From: Selenomonas sp. oral taxon 920
Lineage (GTDB): Bacteria > Bacillota > Negativicutes > Selenomonadales > Selenomonadaceae
Direction of reading: 5' to 3'
DNA length: 64,000 nt
NCBI RefSeq assembly: GCF_001717585.1
Contig: NZ_CP017042.1
Location: forward strand, 905,501 to 969,500
Positions within the stretch are counted from its first letter, which is position 1. Each line of letters starts with the position of its first letter. A program made the position numbers and the translations under genes. The notes below the pieces were generated by a model. It saw only the letters and a list, made by a program, of their open reading frames with translations, ran no database searches and was not told where the DNA came from. Positions 24,639 through 32,942 of the stretch are shown piece by piece.

Positions 24639-25913
24639 ATGACTGAGTTCGTTCAATTTGTTTCGCCCTATCTTCCGGCACATATCTTCGACATCATCAT
24701 GGTGCCGATGCAGATTATTCTTCTGCTCTTTACCCTCTATTTTTTCTTTATCGGCTTCTGCTGTCTTTGGCGGCGGAGGGAGCAGAAGATCCTGACCCCC
24801 GAAAAGACTTTTGCCGTTGTGGTCGCCGCACACAATGAAGCGGCGGTCATCGGTCAGCTGATCGAAAATCTGAAACGCCTCGACTATCCCGAGGAACTCT
24901 ATGACATCTATGTCATTGCGGACAACTGCACGGACGAGACGGCGCAGATCGCGGGGGATGCGGGCGCGATTGTCTGCGAGCGCACGCATCCGACGAAGAA
25001 AAGCAAGGGCTTTGCACTTGAGTGGATGTTTGAGCGTCTCTTTGAGATGGACAAGGAATATGACGCGATTGCGATCTTCGATGCGGACAACCTCGTTCAT
25101 CCGAACTTTCTCAAGGAGATGAACAATCGCCTGCTCAAGGGAGACAAGGTCATTCAGGGGTTTCTCGATGCGAAGAACCCTTACGATACATGGGTTGCGG
25201 GGACGTTTGCAATTGCATTCTGGGTTATTGACCACATCTCGCATCTCGCCAAGACGAACATCGGGCTCTCGGCGTGCCTTGGCGGCACGGGAATGTGCAT
25301 TACGACAGACGTACTGAAACGGCACGGTTGGCGTGCGACATGCCTCACGGAGGACATGGAGTTCACGATGAAGCTGCTCGCGGAGGGCATCAAGACGACG
25401 TGGGCACACGATGCCATCGTCTACGATGAAAAGCCGCTGACGTTCAAGCAGGCATGGAATCAGCGCCGCCGCTGGGCACAGGGGCAGTTCGACGTTGCGC
25501 ATCGCTTTATCCCGACGATGCTCCGCGAGGGCTGGCGGCAGCGCGACATTCGTATCTGGGACGGCTGCATCTATCTGCTGCAGCCGCATTTCCTGATGAT
25601 GTCGACGTTTTTCATTATCATCAGCTATGTGCAGCTCGCATTCCCGCCGTTCTACACGAGCATCTATAAGTTCCTGCCGTCACAGCTCATGACCGCCATC
25701 ATGATCGGGCAGTACGTCCTGCCCATGATTATCCTCATCAAGGTGCGTGCAAAGCTGAAGGCATGGTTCTATCTGCTGCTCTACCCGGTGTTTATCTACT
25801 CGTGGATTCCGATCATCTTCCTCGGATTCATCCACCGCAACGAGCACGAGTGGAGCCATACGAAGCATACGCGCGCCATGAGCATGGATGAGGTCATGAG
25901 CGACGTGAAATAA
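24639..25913 (+). CDS. membrane-bound family 2 glycosyltransferase
   Basis: A 424-residue GT2 enzyme with one membrane segment at the N-terminus (about 22-42) and three or four at the C-terminus (about 315-400). The cytoplasmic catalytic domain has VVVAAHNEAAVI near 65, FDADNLV near 148 (DXD-type metal site), LTEDMEFTM near 244 and QRRRWAQGQ near 275, the processive-synthase signature of BcsA, NodC and IcaA-type enzymes. It starts 6 bases after pssA, so it may glycosylate a lipid or build a surface polysaccharide. The product is not predictable. Confidence 0.85.
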   Translation: MTEFVQFVSPYLPAHIFDIIMVPMQIILLLFTLYFFFIGFCCLWRRREQKILTPEKTFAVVVAAHNEAAVIGQLIENLKRLDYPEELYDIYVIADNCTDETAQIAGDAGAIVCERTHPTKKSKGFALEWMFERLFEMDKEYDAIAIFDADNLVHPNFLKEMNNRLLKGDKVIQGFLDAKNPYDTWVAGTFAIAFWVIDHISHLAKTNIGLSACLGGTGMCITTDVLKRHGWRATCLTEDMEFTMKLLAEGIKTTWAHDAIVYDEKPLTFKQAWNQRRRWAQGQFDVAHRFIPTMLREGWRQRDIRIWDGCIYLLQPHFLMMSTFFIIISYVQLAFPPFYTSIYKFLPSQLMTAIMIGQYVLPMIILIKVRAKLKAWFYLLLYPVFIYSWIPIIFLGFIHRNEHEWSHTKHTRAMSMDEVMSDVK

Positions 25914-25919
25914 CACAAA

Positions 25920-25950
25920 AGGCTGCTGCATGAGTGCAGCAGCCTCTTTT
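25920..25950 (+). terminator. rho-independent terminator
   Basis: A perfect 11-bp stem, AGGCTGCTGCA with TGCAGCAGCCT, has loop TGAG and is followed by CTTTTC. It ends the psd-pssA-glycosyltransferase operon. Confidence 0.92.
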
Positions 25951-25967
25951 CAATAAAAGGAGAAAAT

Positions 25968-26348
25968 ATGTATACATTACGTGTCGAGGGCGCATTTGAG
26001 GCGGCGCACCGCGTCGTGAATTATCCTGGCAAATGCGACCGCCTGCATGGGCATAACTGGGTGGTTGAGGCAACGTTTCAGGGAACGCAGCTCGATGAAC
26101 TCGGTATGTTGATTGACTTTAAGGTTGCAAAGAAAGCACTTGCCGAAATATTGGAGGACTTCGACCACTACTATCTGAATGACTTTCCGCCGTTCAAGGA
26201 TGGGGTAAATCCTACGGCGGAGAATCTGGCGCGCATTATCTACGAAAAACTTGAAGCGCACACCGAGGTGCAGGCATCCCCTGCGGAGCTGACCGCGCTG
26301 ACCGTTTGGGAGTCGCCAAAGTCCTCTGTCACATATACGAAGAACTGA
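25968..26348 (+). CDS. queD: 6-carboxy-5,6,7,8-tetrahydropterin synthase
   Basis: QueD converts dihydroneopterin triphosphate to 6-carboxytetrahydropterin, the second step from GTP to queuosine. The 126-residue protein has the zinc histidines His14 (FEAAHR), His27 and His29 (RLHGHNW) and catalytic Cys23 (KCDRL), plus a C-terminal TVWESP with the substrate-binding Glu. It starts the queD-queE pair after a strong terminator. There is no room for a preQ1 riboswitch in the 17 bases between that terminator and the start, so its promoter is unclear. Confidence 0.95.
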   Translation: MYTLRVEGAFEAAHRVVNYPGKCDRLHGHNWVVEATFQGTQLDELGMLIDFKVAKKALAEILEDFDHYYLNDFPPFKDGVNPTAENLARIIYEKLEAHTEVQASPAELTALTVWESPKSSVTYTKN

Positions 26349-26349
26349 T

Positions 26350-27081
26350 ATGAGAGAGAACATCATCGAAATCTTTTCCTCCATACAGGGGGAGGGGAAA
26401 TACGTCGGCTGCCGTCAGGTATTTGTGCGCCTTGAGGGATGTAATCTTGATTGTACCTACTGCGACACGGAAAATAAGGTCGGATGTCATGCGCACTGTA
26501 TGGTGGAGGAGCGGGCGGGTACGCATGAGCTCGTCCCGTACGAAAATCCTCTTTCAGTGGAGCAGGTGGCGGAGATTGTCATGCGTCTTACGGGGGATGT
26601 CCCGCATCACTCTCTCAGCATCACGGGCGGGGAGCCGCTGCTTCATGTTGCCTTTATCAAGGAGCTTGCTGCACATATCGACCTGCCCATTTTCCTTGAA
26701 ACAAATGGAACGCTCGATAAGGCACTCACGGACTGTATCGACTGCATTTCGCACATCAGCATGGATCTGAAACTTCCCGATGTTCTGTCCGCGCCCGTTT
26801 GGGATGCGCACGCACGCTTTCTCAAAGCTGCACGCGCAGTGGATGTCTATGTTAAGGTCGTTGTCGCGGCAGAGACGCGCGCAGAGGATGTGGAGCGTGC
26901 GGCGCACCTCGTCGCCGACATCGCACCCGCGACGCTCCTCATCCTCCAACCCGTCACGCCCTGCGGCGGCTGTACTGCGCCGTCTTCCGCACGCCTCCTC
27001 GAACTCCAACGCATCACCCTGCGTCATCTGTCCGATGTCCGCGTCATCCCGCAGACCCATCGGATGATGGATTTGCTCTAG
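26350..27081 (+). CDS. queE: 7-carboxy-7-deazaguanine synthase
   Basis: QueE is a radical SAM enzyme that turns 6-carboxytetrahydropterin into 7-carboxy-7-deazaguanine. The 243-residue protein opens EIFSSIQGEGKYVG, the QueE hallmark, then has Cys31, Cys35 and Cys38 (CNLDCTYC) for the 4Fe-4S cluster, and SITGGEPLL near 98. It begins one base after queD. The next pathway gene, queC, and the first, folE2, lie 15 kb away as a second pair. Confidence 0.95.
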   Translation: MRENIIEIFSSIQGEGKYVGCRQVFVRLEGCNLDCTYCDTENKVGCHAHCMVEERAGTHELVPYENPLSVEQVAEIVMRLTGDVPHHSLSITGGEPLLHVAFIKELAAHIDLPIFLETNGTLDKALTDCIDCISHISMDLKLPDVLSAPVWDAHARFLKAARAVDVYVKVVVAAETRAEDVERAAHLVADIAPATLLILQPVTPCGGCTAPSSARLLELQRITLRHLSDVRVIPQTHRMMDLL

Positions 27082-27126
27082 TGTATGACAAGCAGTGAGC
27101 GTAAAAATACTCCTATCAAGTAGGGA

Positions 27127-27690
27127 TCACTTTTTTGTCAGAGTCATCTTTCGTTTTTTGAGCGCTATAAGATTCTTTTCTATCATCCCAAGGGTATAAT
27201 CTTCTCGCAGCGTTGGATTTATAGAGTAAATTGTACGCAAAAAACGGTCAGCAGCATTTATCACCTCATTAGAAAATTCATCAAAGGTAATTCTCTCTTT
27301 CTTCCATTCACCGTATTCGATTTCAGGCGGAAGAATACGTTCAAAAGAAAGAAGTCCACACTCGTTCCATTGTTCAACTCTTATTATACTGAGTTCAATA
27401 TCATTTTCTTTATAGATGAACTCGATCCAAGTATTATATGACTCGATTTCGTTTAATAAAGCATACCCGTGTTTTTTGATTTCCTTCACAATTGTTGTCA
27501 GGTATTCAAACCAAAATGGAAGGATCTCAAAAAACACGGGGCATTTTCTTATTTGCTCGTCTTCGCTATAATCCCCATGTCCTTTTTCATTTACAACGAT
27601 TTCAAACGGCCCAGTGATACAGCAATCAGATGGTGTAAAAGTCTTTATCTCATCTTCCGTATCCATTATCGCATAATTTATTTTGAACAT
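27127..27690 (-). CDS. hypothetical protein in an AT-rich islet (A)
   Basis: I do not recognise this 187-residue protein. It starts MFKINYAIMDTEDE at an ATG preceded by AGGAGGAGCGTAT, an excellent ribosome binding site, so it is very likely expressed. It has no signal peptide or membrane helix, is acidic in its first half, and ends in a basic KKRKMTL tail. Its AT-rich codon use contrasts sharply with the flanking que and amidohydrolase genes, and it lies on the opposite strand, which suggests recent acquisition. Size, charge and pairing recall immunity proteins of polymorphic toxin loci, but no toxin gene is present. Confidence 0.7.
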   Translation of the reverse strand: MFKINYAIMDTEDEIKTFTPSDCCITGPFEIVVNEKGHGDYSEDEQIRKCPVFFEILPFWFEYLTTIVKEIKKHGYALLNEIESYNTWIEFIYKENDIELSIIRVEQWNECGLLSFERILPPEIEYGEWKKERITFDEFSNEVINAADRFLRTIYSINPTLREDYTLGMIEKNLIALKKRKMTLTKK

Positions 27691-27821
27691 ATACGCTCCT
27701 CCTGTATCATTTGGTGCAGATTTTCCTGTCGAAGAGACGACGCATAGCAAGGTCTATGTGGATGACTTATCGACACAGAGCGAACTTTCTAGTATTTGTA
27801 GTATCTTTGTACAGGGAGAAG

Positions 27822-28295
27822 TTACTCTATATCATAAAAGACAATATGCTTGGAGTTCTCTGTTTTAAAGGAAATAAAGCGCCAAAACTCATCTTTGACA
27901 GATTCCTCAATGAATGTCTGAAATACAATGCCATTTTCGAGCAATAGAGTAATATCTCCTGTATCGGAAAAGTTGACCTTTGTTACCCTCACGCCGCGAG
28001 ATAAATTCATATTCAGTGCTTTCACTTTTTCATCGTACACACTGTTATCATCATTTCCCATGTCAAATGGCTTTGTCTCATCGAAGCGTCTATACATATC
28101 ACCGGAAGCCAAAATGATTTTATTGTTTTGCAGGAATCTCCATGCACATTGAACGACAAGATAGTACAAATGCTTTTCTTTGCCCTTTGCTTTAATTTTA
28201 TCTCCAAAACCAATCCAAACGGTCAACCCTCCTTTTCCAACCTCTGAACAAGTTATGTTTTTCAGTATGTTGGATATGAATTCAAAATCATTCAT
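27822..28295 (-). CDS. hypothetical protein in an AT-rich islet (B)
   Basis: A 157-residue protein that I do not recognise. The ATG is preceded by AAGGAG at good spacing. It is soluble, rich in Asn, Lys and Asp, and contains aromatic patches (VQCAWRFLQNN, DEFWRFISF) and a hydrophobic strand pair (ITLLLENGIVFQT). It is transcribed before the neighbouring hypothetical gene at 27127-27690, 131 bases downstream on the same strand, and shares its AT-rich composition. An immunity-type or orphan toxin-locus protein is possible. No family assignment is claimed. Confidence 0.7.
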   Translation of the reverse strand: MNDFEFISNILKNITCSEVGKGGLTVWIGFGDKIKAKGKEKHLYYLVVQCAWRFLQNNKIILASGDMYRRFDETKPFDMGNDDNSVYDEKVKALNMNLSRGVRVTKVNFSDTGDITLLLENGIVFQTFIEESVKDEFWRFISFKTENSKHIVFYDIE

Positions 28296-28507
28296 TTATG
28301 AGCTCCTTTTGATGTTCGGGATTCTTGAGTATTATTTTAGCTATTTAGTAGATAAGCGGTGCAAATGCTTTAGAGGATACTTCGACTTCATTGTAAACAT
28401 ATCCTTCTCATGATAAGTTTCTCTTGTTACAGAAAAACTATTGACGGATATGTTAAACTAAACGGATAGTGATTCCTTAGTTATTTTTAGAAAGTGAATA
28501 TACATAC

Positions 28508-29329
28508 ATGAAGATCATTGATGCTCATCTGCACTTTGGCAGAGGGGAGTATTTTGATACCGTGGCGTGGGCGGCGGGGCACGAGAATACGGAAGAGGCT
28601 CTGCGCCGCGACTTTCGTGCGTCGAACATTGTCCACGGCATCGTGATGGGCAATCTGCCTGTGGAGGAGACGAATCCGAACTATCCCGATATCTTCCATT
28701 ATTGCGTTGGCATCGGGGGCGACGGTGTGACGGAGATTGCGGAGGGACGCATCGAAAAGCTTCTGCCCGTACTCGAACAACACCTAAAAAATGAGCGGTG
28801 TGTCGGCATCAAGCTCTATCCTGGCTATCATTATTTCTATATCTATGACGATATGCTTGCACCCGTCTACGAGCTTGCCGCACAGTACAAGAAGCCCGTT
28901 GCCGTGCACACGGGACTGACGGCGACGGAAAAGGCACTGCTCAAGTATGCCCACCCGAATGTGATGGATGAGGCTGCGACGAAGTTCCGTGATGTGCATT
29001 TTGTCATGTGTCATTTTGGCGAACCGTATTTCACGGACGCAGTCGCCGTGATGGAGAAAAATCCGAATGTGAGTGCTGATCTCTCGGGGATGCTTGCGGG
29101 TAAAATTCAGGATTTTGAGCTATTCTGTACGCGCAAGAAGTTCTACATCGAGCAGCTGCACGGATGGCTCGCTTATCTCAATGCCTATGACCGTCTCATG
29201 TTCGGGACGGACTGGCCGCTTGCGAATTTCGATGACTACATTGCGTTCACGAAGCTGCTCATTCCCGAGGAGCATTGGAATGCGGTGTTCTATGACAATG
29301 CTGTGCGGATTTATCATCTGCACTTATAA
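28508..29329 (+). CDS. amidohydrolase family protein (Amidohydro_2)
   Basis: A 273-residue TIM-barrel amidohydrolase. The N-terminal IIDAHLHFGRG supplies the metal-binding HxH pair, VAVHTG near 137 and FVMCHFGEPY near 162 supply further His ligands, and LMFGTDWPLA near 236 supplies the catalytic Asp. Relatives include aminocarboxymuconate decarboxylase-type and uncharacterised hydrolases, so the substrate is unknown. It stands at the head of a new GC-rich block and is followed by def 13 bases later. The 5' gap of about 200 bases is AT-rich with only weak promoter-like sequences. Confidence 0.82.
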   Translation: MKIIDAHLHFGRGEYFDTVAWAAGHENTEEALRRDFRASNIVHGIVMGNLPVEETNPNYPDIFHYCVGIGGDGVTEIAEGRIEKLLPVLEQHLKNERCVGIKLYPGYHYFYIYDDMLAPVYELAAQYKKPVAVHTGLTATEKALLKYAHPNVMDEAATKFRDVHFVMCHFGEPYFTDAVAVMEKNPNVSADLSGMLAGKIQDFELFCTRKKFYIEQLHGWLAYLNAYDRLMFGTDWPLANFDDYIAFTKLLIPEEHWNAVFYDNAVRIYHLHL

Positions 29330-29342
29330 ACGAGGAAAATCT

Positions 29343-29813
29343 ATGGCAATATTGGAAATCAAAAAGGCGGGCGATCCCGTCCTGAAACAGGTGGCAGAAC
29401 CGATTGAGCGGCTTACAAAGCGGCATCGGCAGCTGCTTGACGATATGGCGGAGACGATGTATTCCGCCGATGGCGTGGGGCTTGCCGCGCCGCAGGTGGG
29501 GAAATCCCTGCGCATCGTGGTGATCGACGTGCAGGACGAGCACGGGCTGCTTGAACTTGTGAATCCCGTTATCACGATGCGCGAGGGCTCTGTGGTGGAC
29601 TCGGAGGGCTGTCTCTCCGTGCCGCAGGTCTACGGCGATGTGGAGCGTGCGGAGCGGGTGACGGTGGAGTATACGGATCGGCGCAGCCGGCGGCGGACTC
29701 TGACGGCAGAGGGGCTGCTCGCACGCTGTATTCAGCACGAGTGTGACCACCTCGACGGCAGGCTCTTTATCGACATCGCCGTGAGTCTGCGCAAGGCGGA
29801 GGAAAAGGAGTGA
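29343..29813 (+). CDS. def: peptide deformylase
   Basis: Def removes the formyl group from new polypeptides. The 156-residue protein has all three motifs: GVGLAAPQVG near 43-52, EGCLSVP near 90 (metal Cys), and QHECDHLDG near 133 (metal His pair and catalytic Glu). The open frame extends 90 codons upstream within the amidohydrolase, but the ATG at 29343 preceded by GAGGAAAAT gives the true start. It overlaps or abuts fmt, forming the classical def-fmt pair. Confidence 0.96.
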   Translation: MAILEIKKAGDPVLKQVAEPIERLTKRHRQLLDDMAETMYSADGVGLAAPQVGKSLRIVVIDVQDEHGLLELVNPVITMREGSVVDSEGCLSVPQVYGDVERAERVTVEYTDRRSRRRTLTAEGLLARCIQHECDHLDGRLFIDIAVSLRKAEEKE

Positions 29814-29818
29814 CGAGG

Positions 29819-30757
29819 ATGCGTGTCGTCTTTATGGGGACGCCGGATTTCGCCGTGCCGACGCTCGCGGCGATTGCGGCACGATCCAATCTCGCGGAAG
29901 TCGCTGCTGTCGTCACGCAGCCCGACCGCCCGCGTGGACGGGGGAAGAAGCTCAGTCCGTCGCCCGTGAAGGCATGGGCAGTGGCGCATGATATCCCCGT
30001 GCTTCAGCCCGTGCGCGCACGCGATGCGGCGTTTGTCACAGCATTTCGGGATTTGAAGCCCGATGTGGCGGTCGTCGTGGCGTTCGGTCAGATCCTTTCG
30101 CAGGAGGTGCTGGACGTGCCTGTGTACGGCTGCATCAACGTGCACGCATCTCTCCTGCCGAAGTATCGCGGAGCTGCACCGATTCAGCACGCCATCATGG
30201 CGGGCGAGCAGGTGACGGGCATCACGACGATGCAGATGGATGCGGGGCTTGATACGGGTGATATGCTCCTGTGGAGAGAAGTGCCGATTCATGCGGACAC
30301 GACGTATGGCACACTGCACGACGCACTGATGGAAACGGGGGCAAGTCTTCTTGTTGAGACGCTTGAGCGGCTTGCAGCAGGGACGCTCGTGCGCACACCG
30401 CAGACGGGTACATCCTGCTATGCCGCACGCATTACGCGCGAAACAGTCGCGATGGACTGGTCGAAAAAGGCGCAGGAGCTCGATGCCTTTGTGCGCGGAT
30501 TGAACCCCGTACCCTATGCGCAGACGAGCCTTGACGGCGCAGTCTACAAGATCGGTGCAATGCACCGTTCGGGAGGTGCTGCAAGTGCGCCCGCAGGGAC
30601 GATTGTCGCCGCCGACCGCAAGGCGGGGCTTATCGTTGCCACGGGGGATGAAGATGTGGAGATCACAGAGATTCAAGCACCCGGCAAGAAGATGATGGAA
30701 GCGCGTGCCTTTTTGAACGGTTATACACTTCCCGTTGGCGGAAGGTTTTCATCATGA
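29819..30757 (+). CDS. fmt: methionyl-tRNA formyltransferase
   Basis: Fmt formylates initiator Met-tRNA using 10-formyl-tetrahydrofolate. The 312-residue protein begins MRVVFMGTPDFAVP and has the folate-binding loop INVHASLLPKYRGAAPIQ near 107-124 with catalytic Asn and His, then a C-terminal OB-like domain. ATG 29819 is chosen because AAAAGGAG ends 8 bases before it; GTG 29810 is the alternative. Its stop overlaps the DUF116 gene by 4 bases. Confidence 0.96.
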   Translation: MRVVFMGTPDFAVPTLAAIAARSNLAEVAAVVTQPDRPRGRGKKLSPSPVKAWAVAHDIPVLQPVRARDAAFVTAFRDLKPDVAVVVAFGQILSQEVLDVPVYGCINVHASLLPKYRGAAPIQHAIMAGEQVTGITTMQMDAGLDTGDMLLWREVPIHADTTYGTLHDALMETGASLLVETLERLAAGTLVRTPQTGTSCYAARITRETVAMDWSKKAQELDAFVRGLNPVPYAQTSLDGAVYKIGAMHRSGGAASAPAGTIVAADRKAGLIVATGDEDVEITEIQAPGKKMMEARAFLNGYTLPVGGRFSS

Positions 30758-31596
30758 GTGCGCAGACATTGACGGTGAACGGCAAGACGGCGGGGGAGAA
30801 AAAGACCATCGCGCTCCCGTCGCGTCCGAAAAAGCGGCTTTTCATCGGTATGCTGCTCCTTGTGACGGTGCTTGCGGCGATGCTCCTCTTTGGGATCTGG
30901 TACATCGGCGTACCGGGGCTTGAGCGGATTCAGCCGGCTCTGCCGTGGGTCATCGGGGGGGCGTTGACGCTCGCCGTTTTGCTGTCCTTCTTTGGGATCT
31001 TCAATATGGTGCTGGCGATTGCGGGGCTTCCGTACTTGCCGTGGATGAAACGGCAGACTTATGAGCTCATTAATCTGCTCTTTCCCGCAGCCGTGCGTCT
31101 CGGGGCAATTTTCGGCGTGAAGCGGCGGAAGCTCGAAGGATCATTTATTGCTGTGAGCAATCTGCTCTTTCACCGCATGCACATCCGCGTGCCTGCGAAC
31201 CGTCTGCTCGTCGTCACGCCGCACTGTCTGCAGCTTGCGAGCTGTCCGCACAAGGTGACGCGCGACCCGAACAACTGCAAGCGATGCGGCGGCTGCAACA
31301 TCGGCGATCTCGTGGCACTCGCGGAGGAGATGGGATTTCACTTCTTTGTGGCGACGGGCGGCACGCTTGCCCGCCAGATCATCTACAATATGCGCCCGAA
31401 AGCGGTGCTTGCAATTGCGTGCGAGCGCGACCTGATGAGCGGTATACAGGATGTTTTTCCGCTGCCGGCGGTGGGGGTGCTCAATATCCGCCCGAATGGC
31501 CCGTGCTACAATACAAGCGTGGACATGAATGAGGTGCGCCGCCAGCTGGAAGAGATCATTGAGCCGGCATCGGACGACACGAGGAAGGGCGCATGA
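30754..31596 (+). CDS. DUF116 family membrane protein
   Basis: A 280-residue protein with two membrane helices (about 28-52 and 63-90) followed by a cytoplasmic DUF116 domain. The domain contains a dense cysteine set: VTPHCLQLASCPHKV near 152 and NNCKRCGGCNIGDL near 172, which could bind a metal or iron-sulphur centre. The function of DUF116 is not established; it is often found in the def-fmt-rsmB-rlmN neighbourhood in Firmicutes, exactly as here. The start overlaps fmt and the stop overlaps rsmB, so it is in the core of the operon. Confidence 0.88.
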   Translation: MSAQTLTVNGKTAGEKKTIALPSRPKKRLFIGMLLLVTVLAAMLLFGIWYIGVPGLERIQPALPWVIGGALTLAVLLSFFGIFNMVLAIAGLPYLPWMKRQTYELINLLFPAAVRLGAIFGVKRRKLEGSFIAVSNLLFHRMHIRVPANRLLVVTPHCLQLASCPHKVTRDPNNCKRCGGCNIGDLVALAEEMGFHFFVATGGTLARQIIYNMRPKAVLAIACERDLMSGIQDVFPLPAVGVLNIRPNGPCYNTSVDMNEVRRQLEEIIEPASDDTRKGA

Positions 31597-32942
31597 TGCA
31601 GAGGTATCGTGAGGAAAAAATCGACCGCGTGCGTGAACTTGCGATGCAAGTGCTCCAACGGGTACACGTTGAGGACGCATACGCCAATGTCGCACTTGCG
31701 GAAACACTGCGCGAGGTACAGCTGCCGGAGCGCGACCGCCGTTTTCTGACGGAACTCGTCTACGGTGTCACGAAGGCGGGCGCATCGCTCGACTATATGA
31801 TCGGGTGCTACGTCACCAATATCCGAAAGGCGCAGCCCGCCATTCGCGAGCTCCTGCGTCTGGGATTCTACCAGATCTTCTGCATGGATCGTGTGCCGCC
31901 CTCTGCTGCGTGCAATACGGCGGTGGAGCTGGCAAAAAAACATGGACGCAGGGGGGCGGATTCGTTCGTCAACGGCGTTCTCCGCGCTGCACTCAGAGAG
32001 CCGGAGCGTGCGGCATTCCCCGATGGACGAGACGCACGTTCCCTTGCGCTGCGCACATGGCATCCGCAGTGGATGGTGGAACGATGGATTCGTACCTATG
32101 GATATGAGCGGACGGAGGAACTCTGTCGCTGCAACAATACGAGTGCGCCGCTCTCCGTACGCGTGAATACCCTGCGTACGAACAGCAGTACGCTGATGGA
32201 GCAGTTTGCTGCGGCGGGAGCGCAGGTGCGTGCTTCCGCATGGGTGCCGGATGGCATTGTGCTCGCCGCGCATGGCGCACTCGATGAGCTCGCCCCCCTG
32301 CGCGAGGGACTGGCACAGGTGCAGGATGAGAGCTCCATGCTCGTCGCCCATGTGCTTGCACCGGAGCCCGGCATGACGGTAATTGATGCCTGTGCTGCGC
32401 CGGGCGGCAAGACAACTCACATTGCACAGCGCATGGAGAACCATGGGCGCATCCTCGCGTTCGATATCTACGAGGAGAAGATTCACCGCATCGAGCGCAA
32501 CGCGAAACGGCTCGGCATTTCCATTATCGAGGCACAGATACGCGACGCACGAGAAATTGGTGCAGCGTATGCAGGACATGCAGATCGCGTGCTCGTCGAT
32601 GCACCCTGCTCGGGGCTCGGTGTTCTGCGCCGTAAGCCCGACGCGCGCTGGAAGAAAAGTGTACGGGATGCAAAGACACTGCCGCCCCTCCAACGCGCCA
32701 TTCTCGCGAGCGCAGCACAGGCGGTGAAGCGGGGCGGTATTCTCGTCTACAGCACATGTACGATGGAGGAATGTGAGAACGCCGTCGTTGTCAATGCCTT
32801 CTTAGAGACGAATACAGATTTCGTACTCGAGGAGACAGGGGCGTTTCTGCCCATGCAAAAGAGTGCAGAGCGTATGGTTCAGATCATGCCCGAGACGGAC
32901 GGACCTGACGGCTTCTTTATTGCCCGCATGAGGCGCCTATGA
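31593..32942 (+). CDS. rsmB: 16S rRNA (cytosine-967-C5)-methyltransferase
   Basis: RsmB methylates C967 of 16S rRNA using SAM. The 449-residue protein has an N-terminal NusB-like RNA-binding domain (about 10-140), and a C-terminal RsmB/NOP catalytic domain with DACAAPGGKTTHIA near 265, DAPCSGLGVLRRKPD near 335 and STCTMEECEN near 387. The Cys in the last two motifs are the release and nucleophilic cysteines. It overlaps its neighbours on both sides by 4 bases. Confidence 0.95.
   Translation: MMQRYREEKIDRVRELAMQVLQRVHVEDAYANVALAETLREVQLPERDRRFLTELVYGVTKAGASLDYMIGCYVTNIRKAQPAIRELLRLGFYQIFCMDRVPPSAACNTAVELAKKHGRRGADSFVNGVLRAALREPERAAFPDGRDARSLALRTWHPQWMVERWIRTYGYERTEELCRCNNTSAPLSVRVNTLRTNSSTLMEQFAAAGAQVRASAWVPDGIVLAAHGALDELAPLREGLAQVQDESSMLVAHVLAPEPGMTVIDACAAPGGKTTHIAQRMENHGRILAFDIYEEKIHRIERNAKRLGISIIEAQIRDAREIGAAYAGHADRVLVDAPCSGLGVLRRKPDARWKKSVRDAKTLPPLQRAILASAAQAVKRGGILVYSTCTMEECENAVVVNAFLETNTDFVLEETGAFLPMQKSAERMVQIMPETDGPDGFFIARMRRL

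Noticed and set aside
23796-25589. 597-codon - strand frame opposite psd, pssA and a glycosyltransferase
   Set aside because: It spans three clear + strand genes in antisense, and its composition is typical of a GC-skew shadow.
25946-25967. preQ1 riboswitch before queD
   Set aside because: Only 17 bases separate the terminator from the start codon, too short for any known preQ1 aptamer.
27469-28152. Several short + strand frames inside the AT-rich islet
   Set aside because: They lie opposite the two - strand genes with good ribosome binding sites; none has its own start signal.
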